40,133 nucleotides of DNA from Streptomyces gardneri (GCF_006539185.1 NZ_BJMN01000063.1:1-40133); one strand, 5' to 3'. Shown: positions 24,690 to 33,748, numbered from the stretch's first letter. The notes: generated by a model from the sequence alone, not told the origin. Made by a program: numbers and translations.

Positions 24690-27600
24690 TCAGGCGGTGG
24701 CCTGCGCTGCGGTGGGGTCGTCGGACGCGTGCCGGCGGAACATCCGCGTCGCCGTGATCTCGCCGTGGATCGACTCGCCATCCCCAGCCGCCTGCGGCAG
24801 GCCCGGACGCAGGTGCTCCTCCACGCTGATGTACTTGAGCCCGGCCCGCAGGTCCGCGTCGTTCCGCAGCCGGATCACCAGCGGGAACTCGGCCAGCGCC
24901 GTCGTGTCGAACAGGCCCGTCGTGTACAGCAGCTGGACGCCGAGCGCGTCCGACACGGCCCGCTGGAGTTCCAGCAGGTACGTGGCGTTGGCGCGGCCGA
25001 TCGGGTTGTCCAGGAACAGCGTGCCCGCGTGGCGGTGCTTGTCCCGGCCCCGGTCGTTGGAGCGGAGCGCCGCCATCGTGCAGTACAGGGCGATCGCCGC
25101 GGTGAGCAGCTGGCCGCCGGAGAAGACGTCGCCCATCTGCCCGACGGGCACGCGCTCGGCGCGCAGCACGGCGTCCGGCTTGAGGATCTCGACGGAGATT
25201 CCCTTGGGTTCGAGGGCCGCCTGTACGCCCCTCAGCAGCAGGGACATGCCGTCGCGGCGCAGGTCGGAGTTCTTCTTGACGGCGGCGCGGGTCGCCTCGT
25301 CGACGACCTCGCCGAGCCGCTCCGCGAGGGTGGCCTGATCGGGCTCCTCGAAGCGGATCCGCAGGAACTCCTGGCCCGACCATTCGCCGAGCCCCTCGGG
25401 GAGCCGGGAGAGCCGCTGCGCGGAGCGGAGCGTCGCGAGCGAGGACTCCACGAGGCCGCGGAGGCGGTCCACGATCGAGTCGCGGTTGCGCTCCAGCTGC
25501 GCCAGTTCGTCCGTGAGGACGCGGAGCCGGGGCGCGAAGGCCTCGGCCCACTTGGCGGCGTGCTCGGGCAGCGCGGACGCGGGCAGTTCGCGGATCTGCT
25601 GGCGGGCCGGGGTGCGGACCTGCTCGTAGCGGGTGGAGTTGGCGTGCCGGACGAGGATGTCGCTCGCCTCGCGCACGGCGGCGTCGGCGGCGGACAGTTC
25701 GGCGGTGCAGCCGCGCAGGGCGCGGCGCGCCTCGCCCGCCGTCGTGCGGGCCTCCTCCAGCGTGCTGGTGTACGTCTCGGACTCGTCGCGCTCCTCCTCG
25801 GCGTGGTCGCGGAGCAGGTCGCGCAGGAGGGCCGACGTCTCGTCGAAGCCGCCCGCCGCGTCCTCGGCGGCCCGGTGGTCCCGGAGCAGCCCGGCGTGTG
25901 CGGCGCGCGCCGACTCCAGGGCGTCGGTGCGGGAGGCCAGTTCGCCGGTCGCGGTACGCAGCAGGGCCTGCGCCTGCTCGGCGTCGGCGGGGACCCGGTC
26001 CTCGGGCAGCTCGGTGTGCGCCGCGCCGTCCTCGGGGGCCAGGCGCTCGGACTCGCCGCGGAGCCGGCCGAGCTTCTCGCTCGCCTCCGTGGCGCGTGAC
26101 TCCAGCATCTGGACGAGGGACTCGGCGCGGGCGGCGGCCGCCTGCCGGGACGGGCCGTCGGCGCCGTCGGTGGACTCCAGGAGCTGTTCGGCGCGGGTGC
26201 GGACCTTGTTGGTGAGGCGGTCGAGCTCGGCCTGGGCGGCGGACTCGTCGCTCTCGGCGCGGGCCTGCTCGGCGCGCAGGTCGGCGCCGACGCCGACCTT
26301 CTCGTACAGCTGGGAAGCGGCCCGGTAGGCCTCGCGGAGGGTGGGGAGCGCGGTGCGGGGCGCGGCCGGGTCCTCCTCGGGGAGGGTGTCGGGGGCGCCG
26401 GCGATCTCGGCGCGCTCGGCGCGCAGGGCGCGGGCCGTGCGGTGGGCGTCGTCGGCGGCTCGCTGGGTCGCGCGGCGGTCCTCGTCGGCGGCGCGGGCGC
26501 GCTCCAGACAGGTCTGGGCGCGGGCCTCGGACTCGGCGGCGTCCTCGGCGAGTTCCCGGAGCTTGGCCTGCCAGGCGGGGCGCTCGCGCAGCCGGAACGC
26601 CAGGCCCGCGAGGGCGTCGGCGGCGCGGCGGGCGCGCTGGGCGCTCTCCTGGCGCTCGTCGCGGAGCTGTGCCGCCTCGGCGGCGGTCTCGTCGGCCTCG
26701 CCGCGTGCCGTACGGGCCTCGGCGAGGGCCGCGGCGGCGGCCTCCGCGGTCTCGCGGGCGGTCGAGGCGACGGCCGCGAGCTCGGCGAGCATGCCGGGCG
26801 GGCAGTCGGCGCGCCAGGCGCCGATCCGGGAGGCGAGGGAGCGGTCGCCGGCGAGTCGGGCGGCGAGGGTACGGATCTCCTCGTCACGGGCGGTCGCCCG
26901 GGCGCGCAGGGCGTGCCGCTCCTCGTCGGCGGCCTGCTCGTCGTGCATGGCGGGGTTCGGCGTAACGAAGAAAACACTGGAGACGCCGCTGTCCTCGCGC
27001 TCACCCGTGTCCTGCGCCGGTACGGGGGCGAGCAGGGCGGCGGCCGTGCCGACGGCGACGGTGGAGCGGGGCAGCAGGGCGGCCGTGCCGAGGACCTCGC
27101 GGGCGCGGCCGTACGAGACGGGGTCGGTGATCACGACGCCGTCGACGAGCTCGGGGCGGGCGGCGAGGACGCGGGCGTGGTCGGCGGGGTCCACCGCCTG
27201 GGCGAGGTAGCGCCAGCCGGGGAGGGCGGGGATGCCCTGCTCGCCGAGGTACTCGACGGTGGCGAGGACGTCGGGGCCCGGGGGCAGCAGTCCGCCGTCG
27301 CCGAGGGCGCCGAGGATGCGGGAGTCGTCGGCCGCGGCGGTGCGCAGTTCGAAGAGCTGCCGCTCGGCCGAGGTGACGGCTTGGTCGAGCATGCCGCGCA
27401 GCTCGTCGGCGTACCGGTCGAACTCGGTGACGGTCAGCGGCCCCTGGGGGGCGGTCCCGGGTCCTGCGGTGAGCCCGAAGGCGGCGCCGGGGACGACGTC
27501 GGAGGCGGTGTCGCCCTCGGTGTCGTCCTGCGGGGCGGAGCTCTCCGGCGTGCCGGCCGGGCCGGTGGCGGCCGCGCGCTGGCCCGGGAGGGGCGAGCCG

Positions 27601-29447
27601 CCGGCCGGGAGGCTCAGGAGCTCGGCGAGCCGCTCCTCGGAGGCGAGGGACTCGGCTGCGCGGCGCTCCGCGTCGTACGCGTTCCCCGCGGCCTCGGCGG
27701 CGTCCGCGGCCCGGGCCGCGGCGAGTTCGGCACGGGCCTCGGCGGCGGCGGACTCGCGGGCGCGGTCGGCGGCGGTGCGGGCGGCCTCGCGGGCCGTGTC
27801 CCAGACGGCGACCGCGGTCTTCTCCGCGTCGCTCGCGGCGAGGGCGGCGCGGGCGGGGTCGGCGTCGGGCGCGGAGTCGTCGAGCCAGCCGGCCCGTACC
27901 GCCTCCGCGGTCTCCTGCTCGACCTCGGCGAGCCGCTGGCGCAGGTGGCCGGCCTCGCTGCGGGCCCGCTGGGCCTCGGTAGCGGCGGCCGTGGCGTCAC
28001 GGTGCGCGGTCTCGCTCGCGTCCTGGAGGGCCGTGGAGCGCTCCTCCTCCTCGGCCGCGTGCCGCTCGCCCTCCTCGGCGGCGGCGGCGAGGGCCCGTAC
28101 GAGATCGGCGGCGGCCTTCGCGCGGGCCGCGAGGGCCGGGGCGGCGTCCCGCTCTGCTTCCAGGATGGCGGCGGCCACGCGCGCGGAGCGGTCGCCCGCG
28201 GCGCGGTGGCGCAGTACGGCCTCCGCCGCCTGCCAGGCGGAGTGCAGGGTGCGGGCGTCGGTGAGCTCGCGGCGCTGGGAGGCGGCGCCCTTCTCGGCGG
28301 CGGTCAGGGCCAGGGAGGCGTGCCGGTAGGCGAGTTCGGCGGAGATCAGGGCGCTGCGGCCGCGGGCGGTCTCGGCCTCGGCGACGGCGTGGGCTGCCGA
28401 GGTGACCTGCTGGGCGAGCTCGGCCGCCCGGCCGCGCTCCTCGTCGGCGCGGCCGGAGAGCCGGCGGGCGAGGGAGCGGGTGCGCCGCTCGGCCGCCGTG
28501 TGGACGTCACGGGCGTGGGCCCGGGTCCCGGCGGCCTCGACGATGCGGCCGAGGAGGTCGACGGAGCCGGCCGTGAACTCGCGCTCGGCGGTCAGCTCGG
28601 CGCGGCGGCCGAGCTTGTTGCCGAAGCCGCCGACGAGGTCGGCGAGGCCGTCGGTGTCCCGGGTGTCGGTGACGGCGCGCAGCAGCAGGTCGGTGAAGTC
28701 GGAGTCCTTCTTGACCGCGAAGAGGCCTGCGGCCTCGCCCTCGTCGGCGTTCATCTCGCGCTGGTAGCGGAAGAGTTCGGGGTCGAGGCCGAGTTCGCCG
28801 AGGTGTTCGTTCCAGCGGTCGTGGATCTCCTCCCAGACCACCTCCAGGTGCGGGTAGGCCTTGCCGGCCTCGGTGAGGGCGTCGCGGAAGCCCTTCATCG
28901 TGCGGCGGCGGCCGGTCGCTCCGGAGGCGCCCTCGACGGGGCGGCGGACGGAGGTCGCCTCGGCGACGGGGAGGTTGTCCAGGCTGAGCCCGGGGCCGGG
29001 GCGGAAGGAGTACCAGGCCTCGGCGAACTTCCGCGGGTCGTTGGAGACCTGGCGGCCGCGCCACTCGCTGGCCTTGCCGACGACGACGAGCTCGCCCGTG
29101 AGGGTGTGCTGCCACTCCAGGGCGACGTGTCCGCAGTCGTCGGCGAGGAGGAACTTGCGGAGCACGCCCGAGCTGGCGCCGCCGAGGGTGTTGCGGTGGC
29201 CGGGGAGCATGACCGAGAAGATCAGCTTGAGGAGGACGGACTTGCCGCCGCCGTTCTCCAGGAAGAGCACGCCCGCGGGCGCGGGGCGGCGCGGCGGGCC
29301 GACCGGCTCCTCCTCGAAGAACTCCGCCTGGGTGGGGGCGGGGTGGGGCACGGGCGCGCCGACCCCGCGCAGGTCCAGGACGGTGTCGGCGTAGCGCGCG
29401 CCGGCGGGGCCGATGGAGTAGAGGCGGACCCGGGACAGCTCGTACAT
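24690..29447 (-). CDS. SMC/MksB (JetC)-like ATPase
   Basis: A 1585-aa giant ATPase with SMC architecture. The N-terminal head half has the Walker A motif ENGGGKS at residues 64-70. A very long Ala/Glu/Arg-rich coiled coil follows. A non-coiled, hinge-like middle lies at about 610-830 and contains VEYLGEQGIPALPGWRYLAQ. A second coiled coil then leads to the C-terminal head half with the ABC signature FSGGQ at 1442-1446 and Walker B TLFLDN. Residue 1481, where SMC ATPases have the catalytic Glu, is Asn. The length is close to MukB/MksB. It is the last gene of a four-gene unit after kleisin-like and MksE-like genes, which supports an MksB/JetC role on DNA. The ATG at 29447 has a weak ribosome site. 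Confidence 0.85.
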   Translation of the reverse strand: MYELSRVRLYSIGPAGARYADTVLDLRGVGAPVPHPAPTQAEFFEEEPVGPPRRPAPAGVLFLENGGGKSVLLKLIFSVMLPGHRNTLGGASSGVLRKFLLADDCGHVALEWQHTLTGELVVVGKASEWRGRQVSNDPRKFAEAWYSFRPGPGLSLDNLPVAEATSVRRPVEGASGATGRRRTMKGFRDALTEAGKAYPHLEVVWEEIHDRWNEHLGELGLDPELFRYQREMNADEGEAAGLFAVKKDSDFTDLLLRAVTDTRDTDGLADLVGGFGNKLGRRAELTAEREFTAGSVDLLGRIVEAAGTRAHARDVHTAAERRTRSLARRLSGRADEERGRAAELAQQVTSAAHAVAEAETARGRSALISAELAYRHASLALTAAEKGAASQRRELTDARTLHSAWQAAEAVLRHRAAGDRSARVAAAILEAERDAAPALAARAKAAADLVRALAAAAEEGERHAAEEEERSTALQDASETAHRDATAAATEAQRARSEAGHLRQRLAEVEQETAEAVRAGWLDDSAPDADPARAALAASDAEKTAVAVWDTAREAARTAADRARESAAAEARAELAAARAADAAEAAGNAYDAERRAAESLASEERLAELLSLPAGGSPLPGQRAAATGPAGTPESSAPQDDTEGDTASDVVPGAAFGLTAGPGTAPQGPLTVTEFDRYADELRGMLDQAVTSAERQLFELRTAAADDSRILGALGDGGLLPPGPDVLATVEYLGEQGIPALPGWRYLAQAVDPADHARVLAARPELVDGVVITDPVSYGRAREVLGTAALLPRSTVAVGTAAALLAPVPAQDTGEREDSGVSSVFFVTPNPAMHDEQAADEERHALRARATARDEEIRTLAARLAGDRSLASRIGAWRADCPPGMLAELAAVASTARETAEAAAAALAEARTARGEADETAAEAAQLRDERQESAQRARRAADALAGLAFRLRERPAWQAKLRELAEDAAESEARAQTCLERARAADEDRRATQRAADDAHRTARALRAERAEIAGAPDTLPEEDPAAPRTALPTLREAYRAASQLYEKVGVGADLRAEQARAESDESAAQAELDRLTNKVRTRAEQLLESTDGADGPSRQAAAARAESLVQMLESRATEASEKLGRLRGESERLAPEDGAAHTELPEDRVPADAEQAQALLRTATGELASRTDALESARAAHAGLLRDHRAAEDAAGGFDETSALLRDLLRDHAEEERDESETYTSTLEEARTTAGEARRALRGCTAELSAADAAVREASDILVRHANSTRYEQVRTPARQQIRELPASALPEHAAKWAEAFAPRLRVLTDELAQLERNRDSIVDRLRGLVESSLATLRSAQRLSRLPEGLGEWSGQEFLRIRFEEPDQATLAERLGEVVDEATRAAVKKNSDLRRDGMSLLLRGVQAALEPKGISVEILKPDAVLRAERVPVGQMGDVFSGGQLLTAAIALYCTMAALRSNDRGRDKHRHAGTLFLDNPIGRANATYLLELQRAVSDALGVQLLYTTGLFDTTALAEFPLVIRLRNDADLRAGLKYISVEEHLRPGLPQAAGDGESIHGEITATRMFRRHASDDPTAAQATA

Positions 29448-29520
29448 GGCGGGGGACTCTCGTGCTCGTCGTGCTCAGGAAGGTCGGTTGCGCGGAGCGG
29501 GTCGGGGCGGGGCGACGGCG

Positions 29521-30432
29521 CTACGCGTGGAAGGGGAGGCCGGCGTCGGCGGCGAGTTCCAGGTCGTCGCCCTCGGGCGGCGGGACGAGGGTCGCCGTAC
29601 CGTCGCTGACCGGCACGACGCCGAGTTCGAGGAGCTCGGCCATGGCGGCGGAACCAGCCATGTCGCGGACCTGGAGCTGGTAGCGGGCGGTCGTGCGGTA
29701 GGAGCCCCCGCCCTCGTCGCCGGTGCGCTGGAGGAAGCCGGAGTCGGTGAGGAAGGCGGCGGCCTTGCCGACGATGCCGGTGGTGGATCCGGCGAGGCGG
29801 CGGGCGTCCTTGGTGGCTCCGGTGGCGCTGCGGCGGGCGTAGATCCGCCAGCCGGCCTCCAGGCCGGGGGCGTCGGAGGCCGGGTCGGTGTTCTCGCCCT
29901 GCTCTTCGGCGCGCTGCTCCAGGCGCAGGCAGGCCTGGCGTACGAAGGCGTCGACGCCGTTGACGGTGAGGCGGCCGATGTAGGCGTCGTCGGCGAGGTC
30001 CTCGGGGCGGGGGAAGGCCATGGTGGCGACGGCGAGGTGGGCCAGGCCGTGCAGGAACCGGTCGGCGGAGTCCGTCGAGGCGCGACGGGCGTAGTCGCCC
30101 ATGCGGACGGCGAAGACGGAGTCCTCGCCGGCGGTGACGGCCATCCCGGCGCGCGGGGAGACCTCCAGGACGACGAGGCCGAGGCCGGTGGCGACGGCGT
30201 CGGCGAGACGCGCGAAGGCGGGGTCCTCGCGGTAGCGGCGGAGCAGCTCGGTGTACTCGGCGTCCCGGGCCGGGAGCAGCTTCGGCTGGAGCCCGAAGGA
30301 GACGAGCCGGGCCGCGTCGGCGGCGTCGGCGGGGGTGACGGCGGACGACGAGGAGGGTGCGGGGCCCGTCTGAGGGTGCGGGGGCTCCTGCTCGCTCCAC
30401 CCGTCGGCGTACTCGGCGTGGGTCTCGCTCAC
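29521..30432 (-). CDS. MksE/JetB-like winged-helix protein
   Basis: A 303-aa soluble protein. A 40-residue disordered start is followed by an alpha/beta region (DAVATGLGLVVLEVSPRAGMAV, LADDAYIGRLTVNGVDAFV) and a likely winged helix near the C-terminus (AAAFLTDSGFLQRTGDEGGGSYRTTARYQLQVRD). Size, order and likely winged helix fit MksE/JetB, the dimeric subunit that joins kleisin to SMC heads; this rests on context as much as sequence. The GTG at 30432 overlaps the upstream stop by GTGA. The SMC-like gene starts 73 nt downstream. Confidence 0.7.
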   Translation of the reverse strand: MSETHAEYADGWSEQEPPHPQTGPAPSSSSAVTPADAADAARLVSFGLQPKLLPARDAEYTELLRRYREDPAFARLADAVATGLGLVVLEVSPRAGMAVTAGEDSVFAVRMGDYARRASTDSADRFLHGLAHLAVATMAFPRPEDLADDAYIGRLTVNGVDAFVRQACLRLEQRAEEQGENTDPASDAPGLEAGWRIYARRSATGATKDARRLAGSTTGIVGKAAAFLTDSGFLQRTGDEGGGSYRTTARYQLQVRDMAGSAAMAELLELGVVPVSDGTATLVPPPEGDDLELAADAGLPFHA

Positions 30433-31214
30433 GGCTGGGGCTCCTCGGTGCGGCTCTCGGGCGGTACGTCGTCGGTGACGGGTCGGGGCGTGGGCAGGGG
30501 CACGGGCAGGGGCAGGGGCAGCGGCACGGGGGTGACGGCCGCCGGTGCGGGCGCGGGGCGGCGGGAGGGCGCGGCCGGTTCGGTCGTCAGCCGCACGGCG
30601 CGCACCGTCGGGACGCTCCTGCGCCGCGAAGCGGCGTCGGCACGGGTCGGTTCCGTCGCCGGTACGGCTCCGAGCCGCGGCCGCGTCCCGGGCTCCGGCG
30701 GTGTCTCGGCACCGGTTCTACCGCGCGCACCGGCCGGAGGATCCACGAGCACGGCCCGCACGCGCGGGCCGGGAGCGGCCCGGCCGGTCGCCGGGCGGAG
30801 GGGCTCGGATTCCGGGGTCGGGGCGGGGTCCAGGGTCGGGGTCGGATCCGGGGTCGGGTCCGAGGTCGGGTCCGGGTCCGGGGTCGGGTCCGGGGTCGGG
30901 TCGGCGTCCTGCTCGGGCTCCGGTTCCGGCTGAGGCTGCGGCTCCTGTTCCGGCTCCAGCTCCTGTTCCGGCTGGATGTCCGACTCCGGCTGCTGCCCGG
31001 ACGCTGCCGATGTCGACCTGGGCCCGGGTACGGCGAAGTCGCCGACGGCGACGCCGGTCGTCCCTTCGGCAGGGACCGGGATCCGCTCCGCGGCGGATGC
31101 GGATGCGGATGCCGGCTCGGACGGGGTGGGGGCCGTGGTCGCCGGCTCCACAGGCGGTTCCTGGCGCCCGAGCGGGTCGGAGGGGTCCGTGGGGGCGATC
31201 GGGGTGAGGGTCAC
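30429..31214 (-). CDS. Pro/Glu/Asp-rich repeat protein of the condensin-like operon
   Basis: A 261-aa protein predicted to be almost wholly disordered. The centre has EPEQ and PEPEP repeats followed by a DPTPDPTPDPDPTSDPTPDP array (roughly residues 75-140). The C-terminal third is Pro- and Arg-rich, ending in a PLPLPLPVPLP run. I know no family for it. It is coupled on both sides: the GTG at 31214 overlaps the kleisin-like stop by GTGA, and its own stop overlaps the MksE-like GTG by GTGA. This makes real translation likely despite the low complexity. It may be an acidic linker or partner of the SMC complex; this is inference. Confidence 0.75.
   Translation of the reverse strand: MTLTPIAPTDPSDPLGRQEPPVEPATTAPTPSEPASASASAAERIPVPAEGTTGVAVGDFAVPGPRSTSAASGQQPESDIQPEQELEPEQEPQPQPEPEPEQDADPTPDPTPDPDPTSDPTPDPTPTLDPAPTPESEPLRPATGRAAPGPRVRAVLVDPPAGARGRTGAETPPEPGTRPRLGAVPATEPTRADAASRRRSVPTVRAVRLTTEPAAPSRRPAPAPAAVTPVPLPLPLPVPLPTPRPVTDDVPPESRTEEPQP
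30815..30905. repeat. GC-rich short tandem repeats encoding the DPTP array
   Basis: Imperfect 6-18 bp units (GGGTCC, GGGGTC) repeat across this stretch and encode Asp-Pro-Thr-Pro on the minus strand. Such arrays change copy number easily, so length may vary between strains. Confidence 0.7.
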
Positions 31215-32737
31215 GTGGACTCCGAGCGGTCCGCGGCCATGCCCACCGCGTCGAGGAGGGCCGTACCGACGATGAGGTCGGCGCCGCCGAACTCCGGGTC
31301 GTCCAGCGGGGTGCCGTCGTCGACGGCGAAGAGGAGCCGCTCCTCGCCCTGGCGGTAGGCCGTGCCGACCGGAGGGCTGGCCGCGTGCACGGCGAGCAGG
31401 GCCACCAGGTAGGGCAGGTCTCCGTCGAGAAGGCGGGCCTCGGCCAGCAGGCCGGAGAGGCGGCGCGGGGCGTCGTGCTCCAGGTCGAGCAGGCGCATGG
31501 CGCTCGCGAGCTGCTCCTCGCTGAAGCGGGAGTCGTCGGGTGTGGCGATGAGGTCGGGCTCGGGCATCTCCGCGCCGAGGTGCTCGCGCTCCACGGGCGG
31601 GGTGAGGAGCAGGTCGACGAGGTCGCCGAGGCGGACGGAGGCGGGGGTCCGCAGTCCCGTCCCGTGGGCAAAGAAGGCGTCGGTGACCTTGCCCGCCTGC
31701 TCGACGGGGAGCGGCAGGATCGGGGCGACGAGCTGCCCGTACAGGTCGAGGCCGGTGTACGCCGTGGGGGCGGCGAAGGCCTGCCGGTCCTGCTCGGCGC
31801 GGAAGAGCGGCCCGGCCTCCAGGAGGCGGGACTGGAGCTGGGTATGGCGCCTGATGCAGTCCTTGACGATGTCGACGAGCTCGGCGGCGCGGCGCTTGTG
31901 CTCGTGGTCTTCGGCCTCGTCGCGGGCCTTGCGGATGTTGGTGAGGATCGCGTTCTCGTGGCGGTAGCGGTCGGCCACGTGGTCGAGCGCCTCGTCGATC
32001 ATGTCCGGCACCGCCTGGAGCCAGTCCACCGCGCGGACGTTGCGCCGGGTGGCCTCCAGGGTCTTGCGGAGGGTCTCCGCGTACTGCACGGTCCGGTAGC
32101 GCGCCTGCTCGGCGGCGAGCTGCGCGTCGGCGAGGCGGCCCCGGCTGATGAGGACCTCCAGCTTCACCTCGGCGGCGATCTGGGCGCTCGTGACGTCGGT
32201 GTCGAGGGCGCCGACGAGGACGTTGACCGCTTCGTCGGTGGTGCGGAGGTAGACGCCGCCCCCGTAGCCCGGGACCTCTTCGATGAGCTTGAAGTCGTAG
32301 TCCCTGCGGACGTAGACCCCGTCGGTGCCGAAGGTGCCGTAGACGGCGCGGAAGCCCCGGTCGACGCTGCCGACGTTGATCAGGTTCTCCAGGACCCAGC
32401 GGGCCACGCGCTCGTGCTCCGCGGCCGGGCGGGAGGGGGCCTGGGCGGCGACGCGGGGCAGCAGCCTGGCCACTATCTGCTCGTGGTCGGCGCCGGTGTC
32501 GAAGTCCATGTTGAGTGTGACGAGGTCGATCGCGGAAAGGGCCACCTCGGCCATCGCGTAGACCGTGTACTCGCCGGCCAGGTTCGCCTTGCGCGCGTCG
32601 AGGTCGTGCAGCGGGGCGGTGCACGCGAGCGCGCGGAGGCGCCGCGCGAGCCCTTCGTCGGCGGCCGGGCCCTGCGCGGGCCGCGGCGCCGCGCTGAGCT
32701 GGGGCGGAGCGAGGTCCGTCGAGGCAGGCGAAGTCAC
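31211..32737 (-). CDS. Kleisin-like (MksF/JetA-like) protein
   Basis: A 508-aa soluble protein. After a short Pro/Ala-rich start, residues about 30-180 look like a winged-helix kleisin N-domain (AEVALSAIDLVTLNMDFDTG, then DYDFKLIEEVPGYGGGVYLRTTDEAVNVL). A long helical section follows (VKLEVLISRGRLADAQLAAE, later RYRTVQYAETLRKTLEATRR) through about residue 300. An acidic C-domain ends the protein. This layout fits MksF/JetA. The GTG at 32737 (VTSPASTDLAPPQ) has no ribosome site but a TAATCT -10-like hexamer about 10 bases upstream, so the message may be nearly leaderless. First gene of a four-gene operon. Confidence 0.75.
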   Translation of the reverse strand: MTSPASTDLAPPQLSAAPRPAQGPAADEGLARRLRALACTAPLHDLDARKANLAGEYTVYAMAEVALSAIDLVTLNMDFDTGADHEQIVARLLPRVAAQAPSRPAAEHERVARWVLENLINVGSVDRGFRAVYGTFGTDGVYVRRDYDFKLIEEVPGYGGGVYLRTTDEAVNVLVGALDTDVTSAQIAAEVKLEVLISRGRLADAQLAAEQARYRTVQYAETLRKTLEATRRNVRAVDWLQAVPDMIDEALDHVADRYRHENAILTNIRKARDEAEDHEHKRRAAELVDIVKDCIRRHTQLQSRLLEAGPLFRAEQDRQAFAAPTAYTGLDLYGQLVAPILPLPVEQAGKVTDAFFAHGTGLRTPASVRLGDLVDLLLTPPVEREHLGAEMPEPDLIATPDDSRFSEEQLASAMRLLDLEHDAPRRLSGLLAEARLLDGDLPYLVALLAVHAASPPVGTAYRQGEERLLFAVDDGTPLDDPEFGGADLIVGTALLDAVGMAADRSEST

Positions 32738-32833
32738 GGTGGACAGATTAGGTCCTCGAACTGACAACGGTCGAAACGGCGCAGATGCGACCGGGCCCGC
32801 GGAGGCCGCCGGGCCGCCGGTCGGGGCCCGCCC

Positions 32834-32964
32834 GGTGGCCGGTTCGAAGGTCCGTCCGATCGTCGGTTCGGGCCCTCCCGGTGGCTGGTTCCGGAACCCG
32901 TCCGGTCGGCGGTTCAGGGACCGCTCGCCGGTACGGGAACCCGTCCGGTCGCCGGTCGGAAGCC
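32834..32964. repeat. Three imperfect 35-50 bp repeats between the kleisin-like gene and the FCD regulator
   Basis: Units start at about 32834, 32880 and 32930. Units two and three share GGAACCCGTCCGGTCG exactly (32893-32908 and 32936-32951), and unit one is more diverged. They lie between the FCD regulator's stop and the start of the kleisin-like gene. The minus-strand frame of the kleisin-like gene stays open through them, so they may be decayed or untranslated leader. Confidence 0.6.
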
Positions 32965-32966
32965 CG

Positions 32967-33674
32967 TCACAGCCCCGTCGGGTCGTCCACGGCCTGCGCG
33001 TAGGCCGCGGCGACGCGGGTGCGGGAGTCGTCGAGGTAGCGGGCGAGGAGCCGTTCCGCCGAGGCCCGCTCACCGGCGCGCAGGGCGTCCAGGATCTCCC
33101 GGTTGCGCAGGAGATAGGGCTCGTGCAGCGCGCGCGGGTCGTCGACGACGTGGAACGCGAGCCGGAGTTCGGCGAGGACGCCGCGCATCAGTTCGTCCGT
33201 GCGCGCGCTGCCGGCGAGGGCGACGAGTTCGCGGTGGAAGTGGATGTTGGCCGTGGAGACGCCCCGCCAGTCGCCGGTACGGGCCGCGCTCTCGCCCTCC
33301 GCGACGGCGGCGACGAGGCCGTCGACGGCGTAGGGCGGCCGCCCGAGGCTTCGGACGACGGCGCATTCCACGAGCTGCCGGGTGCGGTAGATGTCGTCCA
33401 CGTCACCTACGGCGAGGACCCGGACGAAGACCCCGCGGTTGAGCTCGTGGACGAGCAGGCGCTCGTGGGTGAGGAGCCGGAAGGCCTCGCGGAGTGTGTT
33501 GCGGGACACACCGAGGGCGCCGCCGATGCTCTCCTCGGAGAGCCGTACGCCGGGCGGGAAGTAGCCCTCCGCGATCCGGGTCCGCAGGATGTCCGCGACC
33601 CGCTCCGCCGTGCTCGTACGCCCGAGCAGCGCGCGGTCGTCCGCCAGACCTCCGGTCTCACCACTCACGTCCAC
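32967..33674 (-). CDS. GntR-family FCD-type regulator of the oxoproline locus
   Basis: A 235-aa transcription factor. The GntR winged helix is at residues about 20-85 (ILRTRIAEGYFPPGVRLSEE, then ALGVSRNTLREAFRLLTHER). The FCD effector domain follows, with the metal-ligand-type residues in DIYRTRQLVE, NIHFHRELVALA and HEPYLLRNREIL. The start is uncertain: the GTG at 33674 has GGGGAGAG at good spacing, and GTG 33668 is too close. It is divergent from the MFS-pxpABC genes and probably binds GGATcGTTgAACaATCC at 33754-33770. A repressor responding to 5-oxoproline or a related acid is inferred. Confidence 0.9.
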   Translation of the reverse strand: MDVSGETGGLADDRALLGRTSTAERVADILRTRIAEGYFPPGVRLSEESIGGALGVSRNTLREAFRLLTHERLLVHELNRGVFVRVLAVGDVDDIYRTRQLVECAVVRSLGRPPYAVDGLVAAVAEGESAARTGDWRGVSTANIHFHRELVALAGSARTDELMRGVLAELRLAFHVVDDPRALHEPYLLRNREILDALRAGERASAERLLARYLDDSRTRVAAAYAQAVDDPTGL

Positions 33675-33748
33675 AGCGTCTCTCCCCTTCCGTCGCCCGC
33701 GGCGAGTCAACCGCAGAAAGCGGAAATCAGGAAGCGCCGACATCCCTC

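Noticed and set aside
26442..29609. Open frame of over 1000 codons opposite the SMC-like gene
   Set aside because: Gly/Val/Leu-rich antisense shadow; the minus strand has Walker A, ABC signature and coiled coil.
24690..32737. Calling the SMC-like operon a complete Wadjet defence system
   Set aside because: No JetD/Toprim gene is present and the flanking genes are unrelated; only a condensin-like assignment is supported.
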